Assembly (NCBI GenBank): GCA_050084985.1
Contig: JBITNC010000001.1
Coordinates: 10,416,001-10,480,000, forward strand
Length of the DNA stretch: 64,000 nucleotides
Source: Nageia nagi
Taxonomy: Eukaryota; Pinophyta
Reading direction: 5' to 3'
Below the pieces are notes generated by a model, which was not told the DNA's origin, did not search any database, and was given only the letters and a program-made list of their open reading frames with translations. Position numbers and translations under genes: made by a program. Position 1 is the stretch's first letter, and every line of letters starts with the position of its first letter. Of the stretch, positions 43,338-55,455 are shown piece after piece.

Positions 43338-45824
43338 GTATTAGAGCAATGTTGGTTTGATTTGATGGGTTTAAGAAAACTTGGTAGATTGGAGAGTTGG
43401 AGTAAACTTATGGGAATCTTGGAAATAATTTTATAAAATTATTTTCTGGTGATTTCCTTGTGGTTTCTTATTGCTTTAGTGTAATGGCTATCGACACTAA
43501 CTTATAATATTTTGATGTTTGGAGCATAAAAATGAAAATATTGTTGATGGGTAAAGGCCTAGTGAAATTGATTAAGATGGGTGTGTTAAATCGAAATATT
43601 GGTGCTCTTTTGAAGGAGAGGATAAAAGATTTAAGAAAAAGGAACAACATCTAAATTGTTTGACTCCTCTAGATATTAGAAAAAAATATGAAGAAGAATA
43701 TTTTTCCACTTCTTGTAGGTTGTAGGACAACTTGGGAAGCATGACAAAAGTGCAAGTTTGTTTTGGGGGTGATAAAATCACTCAAGAAAATGTTTGTTTT
43801 GTGAGTAAAGGGAACATTGTTGTTCTAGATTTGAGAAAATTGTTGAAGAAGGGGCCATTGATGCTTCAAGAAGAGGTTTATATTCTTCTAGAAGAAGAGG
43901 AGGAAGAAGAGGATTTGTTGCTGATAAAGATTATGTAAATAAAGTAGCTATTATTGTTGTGGATTTTGTTGTTGGAGCACTAAAAGAGTGCATTGTTGAA
44001 GATTGTCTTATGGAGGAGACACAAAATGTTATTCCATAAATTTTTTTTGATGTCTATCTTAAGAAGACTAATATTGCTTGCAAAAATGATGTTTGTGATG
44101 AGGTTGCAGGTGCTAAAAACTCTCTACTAAGAGATAATGGTCATGTTGGAGTTCCTCCAAAGGGGGAGAAAAATGAAGAAGAAAGTTGTGTGATGAAGTG
44201 CCAGCTTGAAGACCACTCACAATGAATGGAAATGAGTCTTACAAAGATTGTTTTAGAATTTGAAAAAGAAGTTGTAATTGTACATTGGCTTGAAGATTGC
44301 TCGAAAAAAGTAATTTATTGTTTTAAAAAGGCATACTTAGATTTTGAAGCAAAACCAAATTTTATGCATATGGAGGAAATTTGGAGTGAAGACCATCCTT
44401 CAAAAATAGGAGATGATTGTTTTGAAAAGGTTAATTTAAATGTTGAAGAAGTTGAAGATGAAATTAATAATAGTTATCTTGTAAAATCAAATTTGAATAT
44501 TGGAGAAGAATCACTTATAATGAAGTGTTTGTTTGAAGACCATGGAATGGATGTGTTTTGCATAATCAAAGTTTGAAGATTCTCTTGTTGAGAAGACCAT
44601 GGTTGATGATAGTATTCTTTATTTTTTATTTGAGAAAGAAAATAACAAAGTTTATCTTATTGGAGAGGTAACCACTGATGATCTTCATGTTGTAACAAGA
44701 ATGAGGATTAATTTTTTGAAGATTATGGATTTGTAGAAAATGAAGAAGGTGATTGTTTTATTGAAGTGGCATCAAAGAGTGCATTTGTAATAAAAAAAAA
44801 AAAAAAAAGAAAAAATGAAGCAGTAAATGAAGATGGAGAAGCTTGTTTGTGTGAAGAAGCTCCAAGGAGCACCTTGCTATAAAGTAGAATGTTGTTGTTA
44901 AAGATAAAAAGGTAAATAACAACAAAACTTTACAGTAGGTTGGGTTTATTAAAAGAACAAGGACTCTACTCCATCTTACAAAAGAGAATGTGAATTTGTT
45001 TTGCATTTTTTCTTGAACATTGATGAGTTGATTATTAGGAATAAGAGTTTGCATTTGTTGGATAATGTTGATACTATTTTGTTGAGAAACTTTTTGCAAA
45101 ATGTTGAAAGTCTTATAAAGACTTCATTAAGAGCTTGTTTTAGTGAGCAAAGATTGAAGTTTATTGAGTGTGCAAAGGCATTGGTGAAAAATTATTTCGA
45201 ACAATAGTATGAGCTTGAAGATCTTCATTACAAGGGGGATTGCAAAGAAAGTGAAGACAATGATGTGTTGATGAAGAACCATCCACTTTTTACAAATGGT
45301 AAGAGTAATATCATGGCTAATTTGAGAATGAAGAATAATTATTCAATGGTTGTACATTGCTGTTGGAGGAGCGATTTTTGCTAGTAGCATTTATAGTGAG
45401 TCAATTTTTGGTCACTATATTTTGTATCATGTGTGAAGGTGTGTGAGATTGTAGTGGGATATGATGAGATGGTATTTAGAGCATGGATTGATGTTTGTGA
45501 TGACAACTTTGATTGCTAATTTAGAGCATGGATTGATGTTTGTGATGGCAACTTTGATTTCGCGGGGAGAAACTTTATGAAGAATGTGAGTTTTGATGAA
45601 GGGGGAGTTTGTCATCAAAAGGAACCCATATTTTAATTGCAAGATATAACAAGCATGAAGGAGGACAATTCATTTGAAGAGCGGAAGTATCAAGGGTGCC
45701 TAAAGTAATATTTGTTAACTTTTACAATTTTTGTTACAAAATTAGAAGGGGCGTAAAAAGGCTCTTTCAATCTATGTGATGTCTTAGAACTCATTTCTAA
45801 GTCCTTTCAGCATCAAGGGGGGAA
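43338..45824 (+). pseudogene. C3 interior: decayed copia-type gag and acidic ORFs
   Basis: A gag-like start lies at about 43484 (MAIDTNL, stop, then YFDVWSIKMKILLMGKGLV), with the order of copia gag (Trp-x-x-Lys-Met, then a TTWEA segment near 43725). It is broken by stops. Further on are acidic frames, 43732-43938 and 44226-44576 (116 residues, with repeated EDH and DCxxK motifs such as VHWLEDCSKKVIYCFKKAYL), and 45001-45207. No RT, RNase H or integrase motif. The acidic part resembles no family I know and may be an element-specific protein. A poly(A) run occurs at about 44791-44808 and a 48-bp duplication near 45480-45560. Confidence 0.45.
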
Positions 45825-46410
45825 TGTTGGAGGTTGTACATCATTAGACCTGAATTTGATAAGCAAATCCAACCTCAGTTTAATTTTGCAACTCTTGTCC
45901 TAAAAACATAGCCACCATCACTTTCCATCAGTGCCAAATGCAGTAACAACTTCATTTTAGACCAAATGTGATTGCAATTAACTTAATGCGATTATATTTC
46001 TGCAGTCACTTTTTATGCATTACACTTCGCTCAATTTTTGTTTTTTCATCTTCGATTTATTTTCTTACTTGTTGTTACACATCCTAGGCTATTGAGTTTG
46101 CTCTTGTATGTATTGTATATATAACATGGATTTCATTGTAGATGGGTTGCTTATGCCATTTGATTGGATTATTACATTTGGTATATAGCTTGGTGTGAGA
46201 GACTAAGTGAAGTATGGTGTGTTGGATACGGGTTCTAACTTAACTCCATTCAAGATTGTAAATATTTTCATTCTATTATTTACATATACAGTTCCTGTGT
46301 GAGATTACTCTATTGTTGATCCAAATTATGAGATTTCATTTCCTTCATTATTGAATATTGTTCAATGTATGAATATTGAGACTTATTGAGTCGATTCAAA
46401 TTCTTCAACA
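45825..46410 (+). repeat. C3 right LTR
   Basis: 586 bases starting TGTTGGAGGTTGTACATC and ending TTCTTCAACA. It lacks the N1 insertion carried by the left LTR and so shows the empty site. Confidence 0.75.
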
Positions 46411-46454
46411 TATTCTGTGAAATGTCTTTAATGGTCAATGTGAGGAGTTCCATG

Positions 46455-46964
46455 TGTGATAATTGAAGGAACTAACTCTAACAAGATAATTTTTAAACCA
46501 CCAAAATCACATGAAAGCTCAAAATATACATCTAACAAACTCATAAAGCAATCTCACAAAGATAACACAAGATGTAAGTGGTTCCTCCAACTAGGAATAC
46601 ATCCACTAACTAGATCTTTACTTCAATCACAAATACAACTCTCTTACAATTTTTCTAATCTTAACTCCTAAACACTATCCTATAACATAATTTTACTCCA
46701 CAAATTGGTGTATGATCACAAAGAGAAAGCTTTCTATTTATAGGCCAAAATCCCTCTTTAGATCATTCTTTTATCCAATGTACAATAACATGATATGCAC
46801 ATCCTTTTACCCAAGGGGCATGCTCATGACATAAAGTGTAGGACAAGTTACATTATCATATTCACTTAAATACTTAAGGTATCAAATGATACCCTTAAGT
46901 ATTAGTGAACTTAGATAGAATATTATTACAAAACCTTTACAATAATGCATTATACATTCCAACA
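46455..46964 (-). repeat. E2 3' LTR
   Basis: 510 bases similar to 29474-30078 and 51880-52371. Shared blocks include GTAAGTGGTTCCTCCAACTA and ACAAATACAACTCTCTTACA. Confidence 0.85.
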
Positions 46965-47449
46965 CTCCTCTTTAATGCAATATTGAGATGGAGCGAATAA
47001 AAGAGAAGAAAGAGATAAAGTAAGAGAGTTCTCCAAACAGATACAACGGAGAGAACTTTTTACATATTTGTGAAGTAAGAAAGATCTAATTTGAGACTCA
47101 CTACTTTGCCAAATACAATCATTAACCACAATCGATTTCAATGTACATGAAGTAGTCATCCAACTAGAAGTCATGAAGAGTATCCAAGATCCTGCATACC
47201 TGACGTAAGTAACCTGCAATCTCAAAAGAACCTGCAAGTCATAAGCAAACCAAATAACAAAATTAGTTAGATGCAACATATTCATTTCAACAAGGATAGA
47301 TGAATCACACAAATGCCATCATGAACTGATCAATGGTGCACTATAAGTCATCACAAATATGCCATGCTAAAAACTCATAATCACCTGCTATATATAAAAT
47401 ATGTGTTGATTATCATTACAAAATAGAGCATGCACATATGAGTTTCTCA

Positions 47450-47730
47450 CATATGGATAACTGAATAGTACCAAAAGACACATAAAAGTTCCTCACACAT
47501 GGATAACTAAATAGTGCTAGATTGGCCAAAATAGAGCATGCATATATAAGTTCCTCACATATGGATAATTGAATAGTGACAAAAGACACGTAAGAGTTCC
47601 TCGTATATGGATAACTAAACAGTGCTAGATTTGCCAAAATAGAGCATGCACATACGAGTTCCTCACATATGGATAACTGAACAGTGCTAAAAGACACAAG
47701 AGTTTGTCACATATGGATAACTGAATAGTG
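47450..47730. repeat. E2 minisatellite, alternating 46/62-bp units
   Basis: The core CACATATGGATAACTGAA begins at about 47452, 47498, 47560, 47606, 47669 and 47712, giving spacings 46, 62, 46, 63 and 43. It lies between the LTR and RNase H, in the 3' untranslated region on minus. Open frames through it (repeated SYPYVRNSYVSF) are a by-product of the repeat. Confidence 0.85.
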
Positions 47731-47885
47731 CTAGATTGGCCAATCTTATTGCTTTTAAAATTTTATACAAGTTCCTCATGCAGAGAAAACTTACCATGAA
47801 AGTATATAACAAAATCAACACTATACAACACAAAATCCTTCTAGGGGTGAAGTTGTCATCACAAACATGAATTTAACACAAGAAT

Positions 47886-50800
47886 TCAAACTTCACTCCT
47901 CCTTAAGGGCAACTTCACCAACTCAATAGCATCCTTAAGCTTATAGAACTGAGCTTCTAGGAGGGGCTTGGTGAATAAATTAACGAAGTTCAAGGTGGAT
48001 GGACAATACTCTAGGTGTATGACGCTATCAAGAACCTTCTTCTTGATAAAATAGGTATGGATTTCCACATGTTTTGTTCTCTAATAGAACATGGGATTCT
48101 TAGCCAAAAAAATAACCAACTGATTGTCTGAAAAGATCAAGGATGAGCCATCTTGCTTATACCCAATTTCTTTCAGAATATGCTTTAGCCAAATGGCTTC
48201 CTAGGTTGCAACAAACATGGCATGGTATTCAGCTTCTATGGTGGAAAGAGAACTAGTAAGTTATTTTTTGGAAGCCCAAGAGATAGCACCTAAACTAATG
48301 CTAAACACATATGAATAGGTTGATTTCCTATCATCTCTATCTCCCCTATAGTCAAAATTTGAGAATCCAGAGAGAACAAACAAGGGCAACTTGAAATACT
48401 TGAAAGCAAGATCCTTAGTCCCTACAACATACCTTAAAATTTGCTTAACAGCATTGAGGTGCTTAACATATGGTTTCTGCATGAATCATGCTATCATATT
48501 TACTATAAGGTAATATCTGATCTAGATATAGTCAAATACAAAATACTACCAATTAATTTTTTGTAAGTTGTAGCATCAACCAACTGAGAGTTAGCTCAAA
48601 AAAATAGTGATTCCAGGAGAGAATGGGATCGCAGCATATCTACATTCCATTCCAAACTTCTACAAGATGTCTGATATATACTTAGATTGATTGAGATAAG
48701 TATAATCCTTATATTGGTATACTTACATTCCAAGGTAGTAGTGCAAGAGATCAAGATCAGTCATTTCAAATGTTACCTTAAATTTGGATATGCACTCTTG
48801 AATGATTTCATCATTATTTTCAATTATCAAAAGATCATCTACATAAAGGAGAATCAAGACCATGTTTTTTTCCTGATTGAGCACATATAGATTAGAGTCA
48901 AAAAAACACTCGAAGAATCTAATGTCTAAAAAGTACCTTGAAATCTTCTTGTACCAAGCTCAAGGTGTTTACTTAAGTCCATATAATGAGTTTTTTAGCT
49001 TGCACACAAAGGACTTTGCTTTCCATAATAAACCCTTCTGGTTGATTCATGAAGATTTTCACATCTAAGTTACCATTGAGAAATGCACTCTTGACGTTAG
49101 GTTGAAAAACTTTCTATCCTTAAGCTGCAGAAAGAGTAAAGATAATCTTGACAGTAGACATCTTTGCCATGAAAGCAAGGGTTTCCTCATAATCTACATT
49201 GTATTTTTGAGCAAAACCTTTAGCTACTAACCTTGCCTTGTATTTCTTAATATCTCCAACTGAATTGAACTTGACCTTGTAGATCCACTTATTACCAATC
49301 ATATTTTTTTCATTGAGATAAAGAACCAACTCTCAAGTTTTATTTTTCATAAGTGCCTCATACTCCACTTTCATGGCTTCCATCCAACACTCGTGTTTTG
49401 AAGCTTCTTTGAAGGATAAGGGCTCATGCATGTTGTCAATCTTGAAAAATAAGGATTTATTCAAAGTCATGATCTTTGTTACCCTTTGTATTAGAGAATT
49501 TTGTTCTTGAAGTGACTTGTCTACATAAATATCTAACCAACAAGGTGCAACTGAAAAGTCCTTTACATCATCAATATCCTCATTAGAAGCGAATTCATCA
49601 AAAAGTTGATTGAACTTTACATCCCTTAAAATGAACACTGCTTTATAGGATGGAGAGTAGAGCTTGTAGCCTTTATGCTAACTGCCATAACCCATAAAGA
49701 TGCATTTTTTAGCTCTTTTGTCCAACTTTTTCTTTTTCTCAGAAATAATGTAGGAGAATGCTTCACAACCAAACACCCTAAGGTGAAAAATGTTAGGTTT
49801 TCTTCTTGACCATGCCTCAAAAGGAGTTTTACCCTGAACGAATTTTATGGAATGCCTATTCAAGGTGTAAATAGTAGTGCTCATAGCTTTACTCCATAAA
49901 AAACTAGAAAGATTACCCAACATGCATCTAGCCATTTTCATAATTGTTGTATTTTTTTTCAACAACATCATTCTACAAAGGAGTGTAAGGAATCGTAAAC
50001 TACCTCTTAATTCCATACTTAACATAATAGTCATTGAACTCATTATTGCTATATTCTCTCCCATTATTTGATCTTAACATCTTAATTTTAAGGTTAGTTT
50101 GATTCTCAACAAAGACCTTAAAAATCTTAAAACTTTTAAAGGTTTGATCCTTGTACTCAAGTAGATACCCAAAGATCATCCTACTAAATTCATCAATGAA
50201 GGTCAAAACGTAAGATGCTCCTCCAAGCAGCTTAGTCTGAAACAAAGCTATTAAATCTGAATGCATAAGTTGAAGAGGTTGAGATGCTCTTATTGCCTTA
50301 TCTTTTTCAAACTTTTATCTATGCATATTTCTAAGAATGCGCTTCTCACATAGACCAATCGAAAGAAAAATTGAAGGCAAATCTTTCACAAGTTCTTGAT
50401 CTTTCATAACTTGAATACTCTTATGGTTAAGGTGTTCTAAATGATGGTGCCAAAGATTACCTTTAGAACACATACTAGAAACAAAACACATCTTTGATGA
50501 AATTTGATCCATAATGTAGAGGTTATCTTTTATTAACCCTTTAACCAACATGGTAAGTCTTTTCTTAATGCACCAAGATTGAGAGTCAAACTCAAAAGAG
50601 TACCCTATTCTAGCAACTTAGATCATGAAGAGAAATTCATCTTTAATTTACGAACATAGAGAACATTTTCAAGAATCTTTCCATGAATCAGCACACCCTC
50701 AATTTCTTGAACTTCAAAGGTGGAGTAAACACCTATCACAATCGCATCTTTTCTAAACTTATGAAAGTTTTCAAACTTTTCCTTTTCAAAGCATAAGTGA

Positions 50801-51450
50801 TTAGCGCAACCAGAATCAACAATCCAATCAAACAAAAAAGAGCGAGATAAGAATAAGAGTTTCTTCATGTTTCAAAAAATGATAAGAAATGTTCTCAAAG
50901 GAGAATACTTCTTCTTCTTCATCAAGCCTTGTTTCCATAACCGTTACAAAGTTTCCAAACTTTGAAGAAAGGTTTTGAAGAATGATGAAGACTATGAACT
51001 CATCATTGATCCAATTTCACCCACAAGCAACAAGTTGGATCTTTAGATCAATGATTTTGTTTAAGTAGATAGCCACATTTTCATCTTCCCTTTGACAAGA
51101 TTGAAGTAACTTTTAGAGAATGATAAACCTTCTTAAAAAATATTGAACCAAGGTATATTTATTTAAGCTCATCCCAAGCTTCCTCTATCGAGGTTGAAGA
51201 GAAAATCATCAAGAGCACATCATTTGAAATTGCATGGTAAATCATGGGGGTTGCCAACTCATTCTTTGTGTTGTAAGCCTCTAGTACCTTCTCATTTATA
51301 GGAGGTACAAGATTTTCATTCACTATTTGTCAAAACTTTCTTACCTATAACTCAGATCTCATTTGAGATTCTCAAATCTCAAAGTTGAAACCATAAAGAA
51401 TGTTTTTGGGTAAAAAGGATTCTCCCATTTGCTACATAAGAATGTGAAAA
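47886..51450 (-). pseudogene. pol: copia gag-pol of E2, broken
   Basis: On minus: gag core near 51330-51170 (IEEAWDELK), protease at 50868-50623 (WIVDSGCANHLCFEKEKF, catalytic Asp present), GAG-pre-integrase near 50440 (LWHHHLEHLNHKS), then integrase at 50266-49678 (MHSDLIALF, LTFIDEFSRMIFGYL, LRSNNGREY). In the last motif the second catalytic residue is Asn instead of Asp. RT lies at 49329-48500 (IYKVKFNSVGDIKKYKARLV, VDYEETLAFM, LLYVDDLLI near 48845), and RNase H at 48482-47886 (YRGDRDDRKSTYSYVF, LSTIEAEYH-like region with stops, ending VNLFTKPLLEAQF). Many stops and frameshifts. The Asp-to-Asn change alone would inactivate integrase. Confidence 0.87.
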
Positions 51451-51879
51451 AATTATAAGCATATGGTTAGCAACATTATATGTTAAGTTTTAACCATGTA
51501 AAAAATACGTGTTAATTTTAACACAAAAGATATGCATGATTTGATTTATAAGTGCAAATATTTTACAACTCGAATAATTCATGTATCCAAATACATTTTT
51601 CATCTCAAAAATCATAGATGTAGAGTGACATTGTTGAGGTTTATTTTCTTGTCTAAAATTAGGCCTTTACCTGGATACCCACATAAGAAGAGCCCAAGTA
51701 CTACCAATCTTCAATCAGTTCAACTTGATCAGTTTTATACTCTCACAAGAAGTACCTACTAATTTCTAAGGTTAGAACATTTATTATATCGATCAAATTA
51801 TTAATCTTAATTAAGTTTCAAGTTATCCTCCTAGGTTATCAGGATAATCCCTGAATGAACATGCAAATATGTGGTATCA
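51451..51879. other. E2 leader region
   Basis: Non-coding. Bases 51610-51750 match 63870-63975 near the window end (AGTGACAT.GTTGAGGTTT, then GTCTAAAATTAG.CCTT), which suggests a shared 5' leader of the E family. A + strand TGGTATCATTAC at about 51873 is in the wrong orientation for E2's PBS. Confidence 0.5.
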
Positions 51880-52371
51880 TTACACACATACCTATTGAAA
51901 GAATTAACACTAAATAATATAATTCTTAAACTACCAAGATCATATGAAAGTTCATAATTACATCTAACAATACACAAAGCAATCTCACAACAACACAAGA
52001 TGTAAAGTGGTTCCTCCAACTAGGAGTACATCCATTAACTAGATATTTACTTCTTTTATAAATACAACTCTCTTACAATTCTCATAATATCAACTCCTAT
52101 ACTTCTATCCTATAGTATATCCTTACTCTTCAATTGGTGTATCATTACAAAGAGAGCTTTTTATTTATAGGTCAAAATCTCTCCTTGAATGACCTAAGCA
52201 TGACATGCACATCTTTGACCCAAGGGGCATGCTCATGACTTGGAGTGTAGGACAAGTTACATTATTATATTCACTAATATACTTAAGGTATCAAAAAATA
52301 ACTTTAAGTATTAATGAATTTACATAGAATTTAATACATATATTTACAATAATGCATTATACATTCCACCA
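51880..52371 (-). repeat. E3 LTR (possibly shared with E2)
   Basis: About 490 bases similar to 46455-46964, ending ACATTCCACCA. The left boundary is approximate because the first 15 bases have diverged. Confidence 0.75.
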
Positions 52372-53539
52372 CTCTCCCTTAATGCAATATTGGGATAGAA
52401 CAAGAGAAGAAGAAAAGAAAGTAAGAGAGTTCTCCTCTAAACAGATACAACAGAGATGAGAACTTTTTACATATTTGTAAATGAAGAAAGATTTAGTTTG
52501 AGACTCACTACTTTTCCAAATACAATATTAACCACAACCAATTTTAATGTACATGAAGTAGTCATCCAACTGAAAGTCTGAAGAGTCTCGAAGAGCCTGC
52601 ATACTTGAGGTAAGCAACCTGCAATCTCAAAGGAACTTGCAAGTCATAAGCAGTTCAAATAACAAGATCAGGTAGATACATCCTATTCATATCAACAAGG
52701 ATAGATGAAGCACACTATCCATACATTGATCATATATAAATATGTTAAGAAATCATAAATGCACGATAACAAGGATGACATAGATCATCAACTATGATAT
52801 CTAAGAATATCACATGTGCATGTATCAAGACATGTGCACTATCAACCAATTGATATGCAGTTGTTTCTTACTGTTGTATTTGTTTTATATGAAGGGTGTC
52901 ATCACAACAAGACAACGAATTAGACATTTTCTCTCCCTTGATGACAACTTCATCAAATAAAGATGTATGATAATGTGACATGAATCATAAGGCACAAAAT
53001 GCCATCTTAAGTACCACATTAAGATACAAAAGCCACAAGGTGTCATACATTTGATTACCAAGAGGGAGTCAAGATGCCACAACAATGAAACTTGACTTTA
53101 CCAAGAGGGAGATAAGATATCACACAAATAAACTTGAGTGTACCAAGAGTGAGCCAAGTAAAAGTCCATCTTAACCATGCTACTAGTTAAGAGGGAAATG
53201 ATGAAATCGATAGCATGAATCAAGCGAAATGATTTAGATTTCATCAACCATATGTAAAGAATCCATCGTCATGGAAGAAGAAAAGAGAGTGGCCATGAGT
53301 GCACTATAAGCCATCACGAAGATGCCAAGCCAATGCTTATAGTCACTAACAGATACTTGGATTTATATTGCACTATAAGTCATCACGGAGATGCCAAGCC
53401 AATACTTATAGCCAATAAAAAAATACGTGAATTTTATAGTGCATTATAAATCATCACAAAGGATGTCAAGCCAATACTTATAGTCACCTATTGTATATAA
53501 AATATATGTTGATTATCATTATAAAATAGAGCATGCACA

Positions 53540-54060
53540 TAAGAGTTCCACACATATGGATAACTGAATAGTGCCAAAAGACACATAAGAATTCTTCACA
53601 TATGGATAATTGAACAATGCAAAATTGATCACAAATAGAGTATGAACATAAGAATTCCTCACATATGGATAACTGAAGAGTGCCAAAAGACACATAAGAA
53701 TTCCTCACATATAGATAACTGAACAATGCAAAATTGATCACAAATAGAGTATGCACATAAGAGTTTCTTATATATGGATAACTGAATAGTGCCAAAAGAC
53801 ACATAAGAGTTCCTCATATATGGATAACTGAATAATGCAAAATTGATTACAAATAGAGTATGCACATAAGAGTTTCTCACATATGGATAACTGAAGAGTG
53901 CCAAAAGACATAAGAGTTTCTCACATATGGATAACTGAACAATGCAAAAGTGATCACAAATAGAGTATGCATATAAAAGTTCCTCACATATGGATAATTG
54001 AATAGTGCCAAAAGACACATAAGAGTTCCTCACATATGGATAACTGAACAGTGCAAAATT
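53540..54060. repeat. E3 minisatellite: five dimers of 46+63 bp
   Basis: The core TATGGATAA starts at 53555, 53601, 53664, 53710 (TATAG), 53773, 53819, 53882, 53926, 53989 and 54035. Spacings are 46, 63, 46, 63, 46, 63, 44, 63, 46, a strict alternation of a short unit (GTGCCAAAAGACACATAAG) and a long unit (with a TGATCACAAATAGAGTATGC insert). This is a higher-order 109-bp repeat. Confidence 0.92.
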
Positions 54061-55345
54061 AGCCAATTTGTACAAGTTCCTCACGCAAAGTGAACTTACC
54101 ATGAAGGTGTACAACAAAATCAACTCTATTTGTATAAGAAATTCTTCACACAAAATGAACTTACCATGAAGGTATACAACAAAATCAACTCAATTGTACA
54201 ATAAGTTCCTCACACAAAGTAAACTTACCATGAAGGTATACAATAAAATCAACACTATACAGCACATAGTCAACGAAAAATACATGTAACAATGCCATCA
54301 ACAAAAGAGACTTGGATTTAGTAATGTAACACAAGCCATCCAAAAATGGATCCACCTTCCCAACATGGAAGAAACAACAAAATGTAGATGAATAGAGCTG
54401 CAGGTGTTTCATCAAAAACTTGCTTGGATTTGGATAAGTCTACAGATATATTACAGTAGCTAATAAGAATTCAACCAATACTCCCCTGAAGGGATATGTC
54501 ACCAACCTTACTTTAGAATAAGGTTTGGTGAATAAAAGATGCATGGTTTTGGTGTAAGAATGTCCATTCCATACCAAAGCAACTGATTACTGAGATTATG
54601 GGTTAACTTCGATAGGACCCATTAAAAGTTGAGATGCTATGTCATTTGGAATGTAAATACCAAAGTGTCAAAGGATAACCTTATAGTGGAAAGCCCTTTG
54701 CTTCCACTTTTTCTTTAATTATCGCATTCTATAGCGGCTATAGTTTGCATTGCATCTAAGGTGTGTCTCAACCTTTTTAGCTTGTAATTGCCATATTTTT
54801 TTCAGCTAGTAATTTATTATGCTTAGCCAAGAGTTTATGGTAATGCTGTATATATACAGCTTGCTTTGTTGTAGCATATCATAATGTTGGGCCATTATTT
54901 TCAAATCGACCTTTGTTGCAGCTAGTTCATGGCAAAGGTAAGCACTCTCTAAGTCTGTCCATATGTTTTTTTCTGTATGAGAACTCAAGAAAGAACTTCC
55001 TATGTGTGCAATAAAATTCTCTATGAGAGTCATGACGATCACCCTATCATTCATAAATAAACTACCCAATTTAATAAACAGGAGAGAGAAAAATAACACA
55101 ATGATGACTTAGTCATTACATGGCTTAATGGTACTGTCATTATTGCCATCTTGACATGACATGATACGTATGATTTCACTCAATTAAATGAGTGATAGAT
55201 GAGATATTTATCTTTGTAAATCTTTTTCTCTAGTTATCATCATTATTATAGTTTGAATATGTCAAATCATGCATTATAAATAGTCATAAATGACCCTTGC
55301 TTATCATTCGATGCTTTGCATTTATGATTTGAGCTATTATCCATC
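54061..55345. other. E3 non-coding spacer
   Basis: Starts with three imperfect copies of a CAAGTTCCTCAC...AACTTACCATGAAGGT phrase (54070-54240). At 55099-54806 a 97-residue minus frame with a helical stretch (CHELAATKVDLKIMAQHYDM) is unassigned. Nothing else recognised. Confidence 0.4.
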
Positions 55346-55455
55346 ATGGATATGTCTCAGTTTCATGCCCTATCGAGCGATCTTCATGACAACATAGTGC
55401 ATCGTAGTGTTCATGCAATTTTAGAAAATTATGCTTTGATTGTGTTTGAGGTTTT
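55346..55455 (+). pseudogene. start of unknown ORF copy 1, cut by T2
   Basis: ATG at 55346 opens a frame, MDMSQFHALSSDLHDNIVH and on, that runs without a stop to the T2 insertion site (target duplication GTTTT at 55451-55455). Removing T2 and one GTTTT carries the reading on for about 13 codons. A shift of frame then leads into the long frame at 62407. A related start, MDMTIFQGLHADLPQDVLYR, occurs at 63074. No known family. The strand is opposite to E3. Confidence 0.4.

Larger units (their letters stand above)
39904..46410 (+). mobile_element. C3: copia-related non-autonomous LTR element
   Basis: LTR1 is 39904-43337, swollen by nested element N1 (39976-42824), and LTR2 is 45825-46410. They share GACATCAT.A.ACCTGAATTTGA, CATAGCCACCATCAC and further blocks in order. 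A PBS-like string TAGTATTAGAGC at about 43336 follows LTR1, and a polypurine tract AAGGGGGGAA (45814-45824) precedes LTR2, so it is on +. The 2.5 kb interior holds a decayed gag and acidic frames but no RT, RNase H or integrase. Confidence 0.72.
46455..51880 (-). mobile_element. E2: copia retrotransposon of the E family
   Basis: 3' LTR at 46455-46964 (TGTGATAATTGAAGG...ATTCCAACA), then a polypurine-type tract (minus GCATTAAAGAGGAG), a minisatellite array (47450-47730), RNase H, RT, integrase, protease and gag up to about 51450 on minus. A separate 5' LTR is not present. The next LTR to the right (about 51880-52371) is followed by a polypurine tract of another element (E3), so E2 and E3 may share it. 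Confidence 0.75.

Noticed and set aside
51865-51885. TGGTATCATTAC as the PBS of E2
   Set aside because: It is on +, opposite to the orientation E2 needs, and the preceding bases do not end in CA.
53484-54153. Long minus frame of 164 residues with repeated YPYVRNSYVSFGTIQLSICEE
   Set aside because: It is the translation of the alternating 46/63-bp minisatellite. The unit is not a multiple of three, the same DNA is open in other frames too, and no start or codon signal supports a gene.
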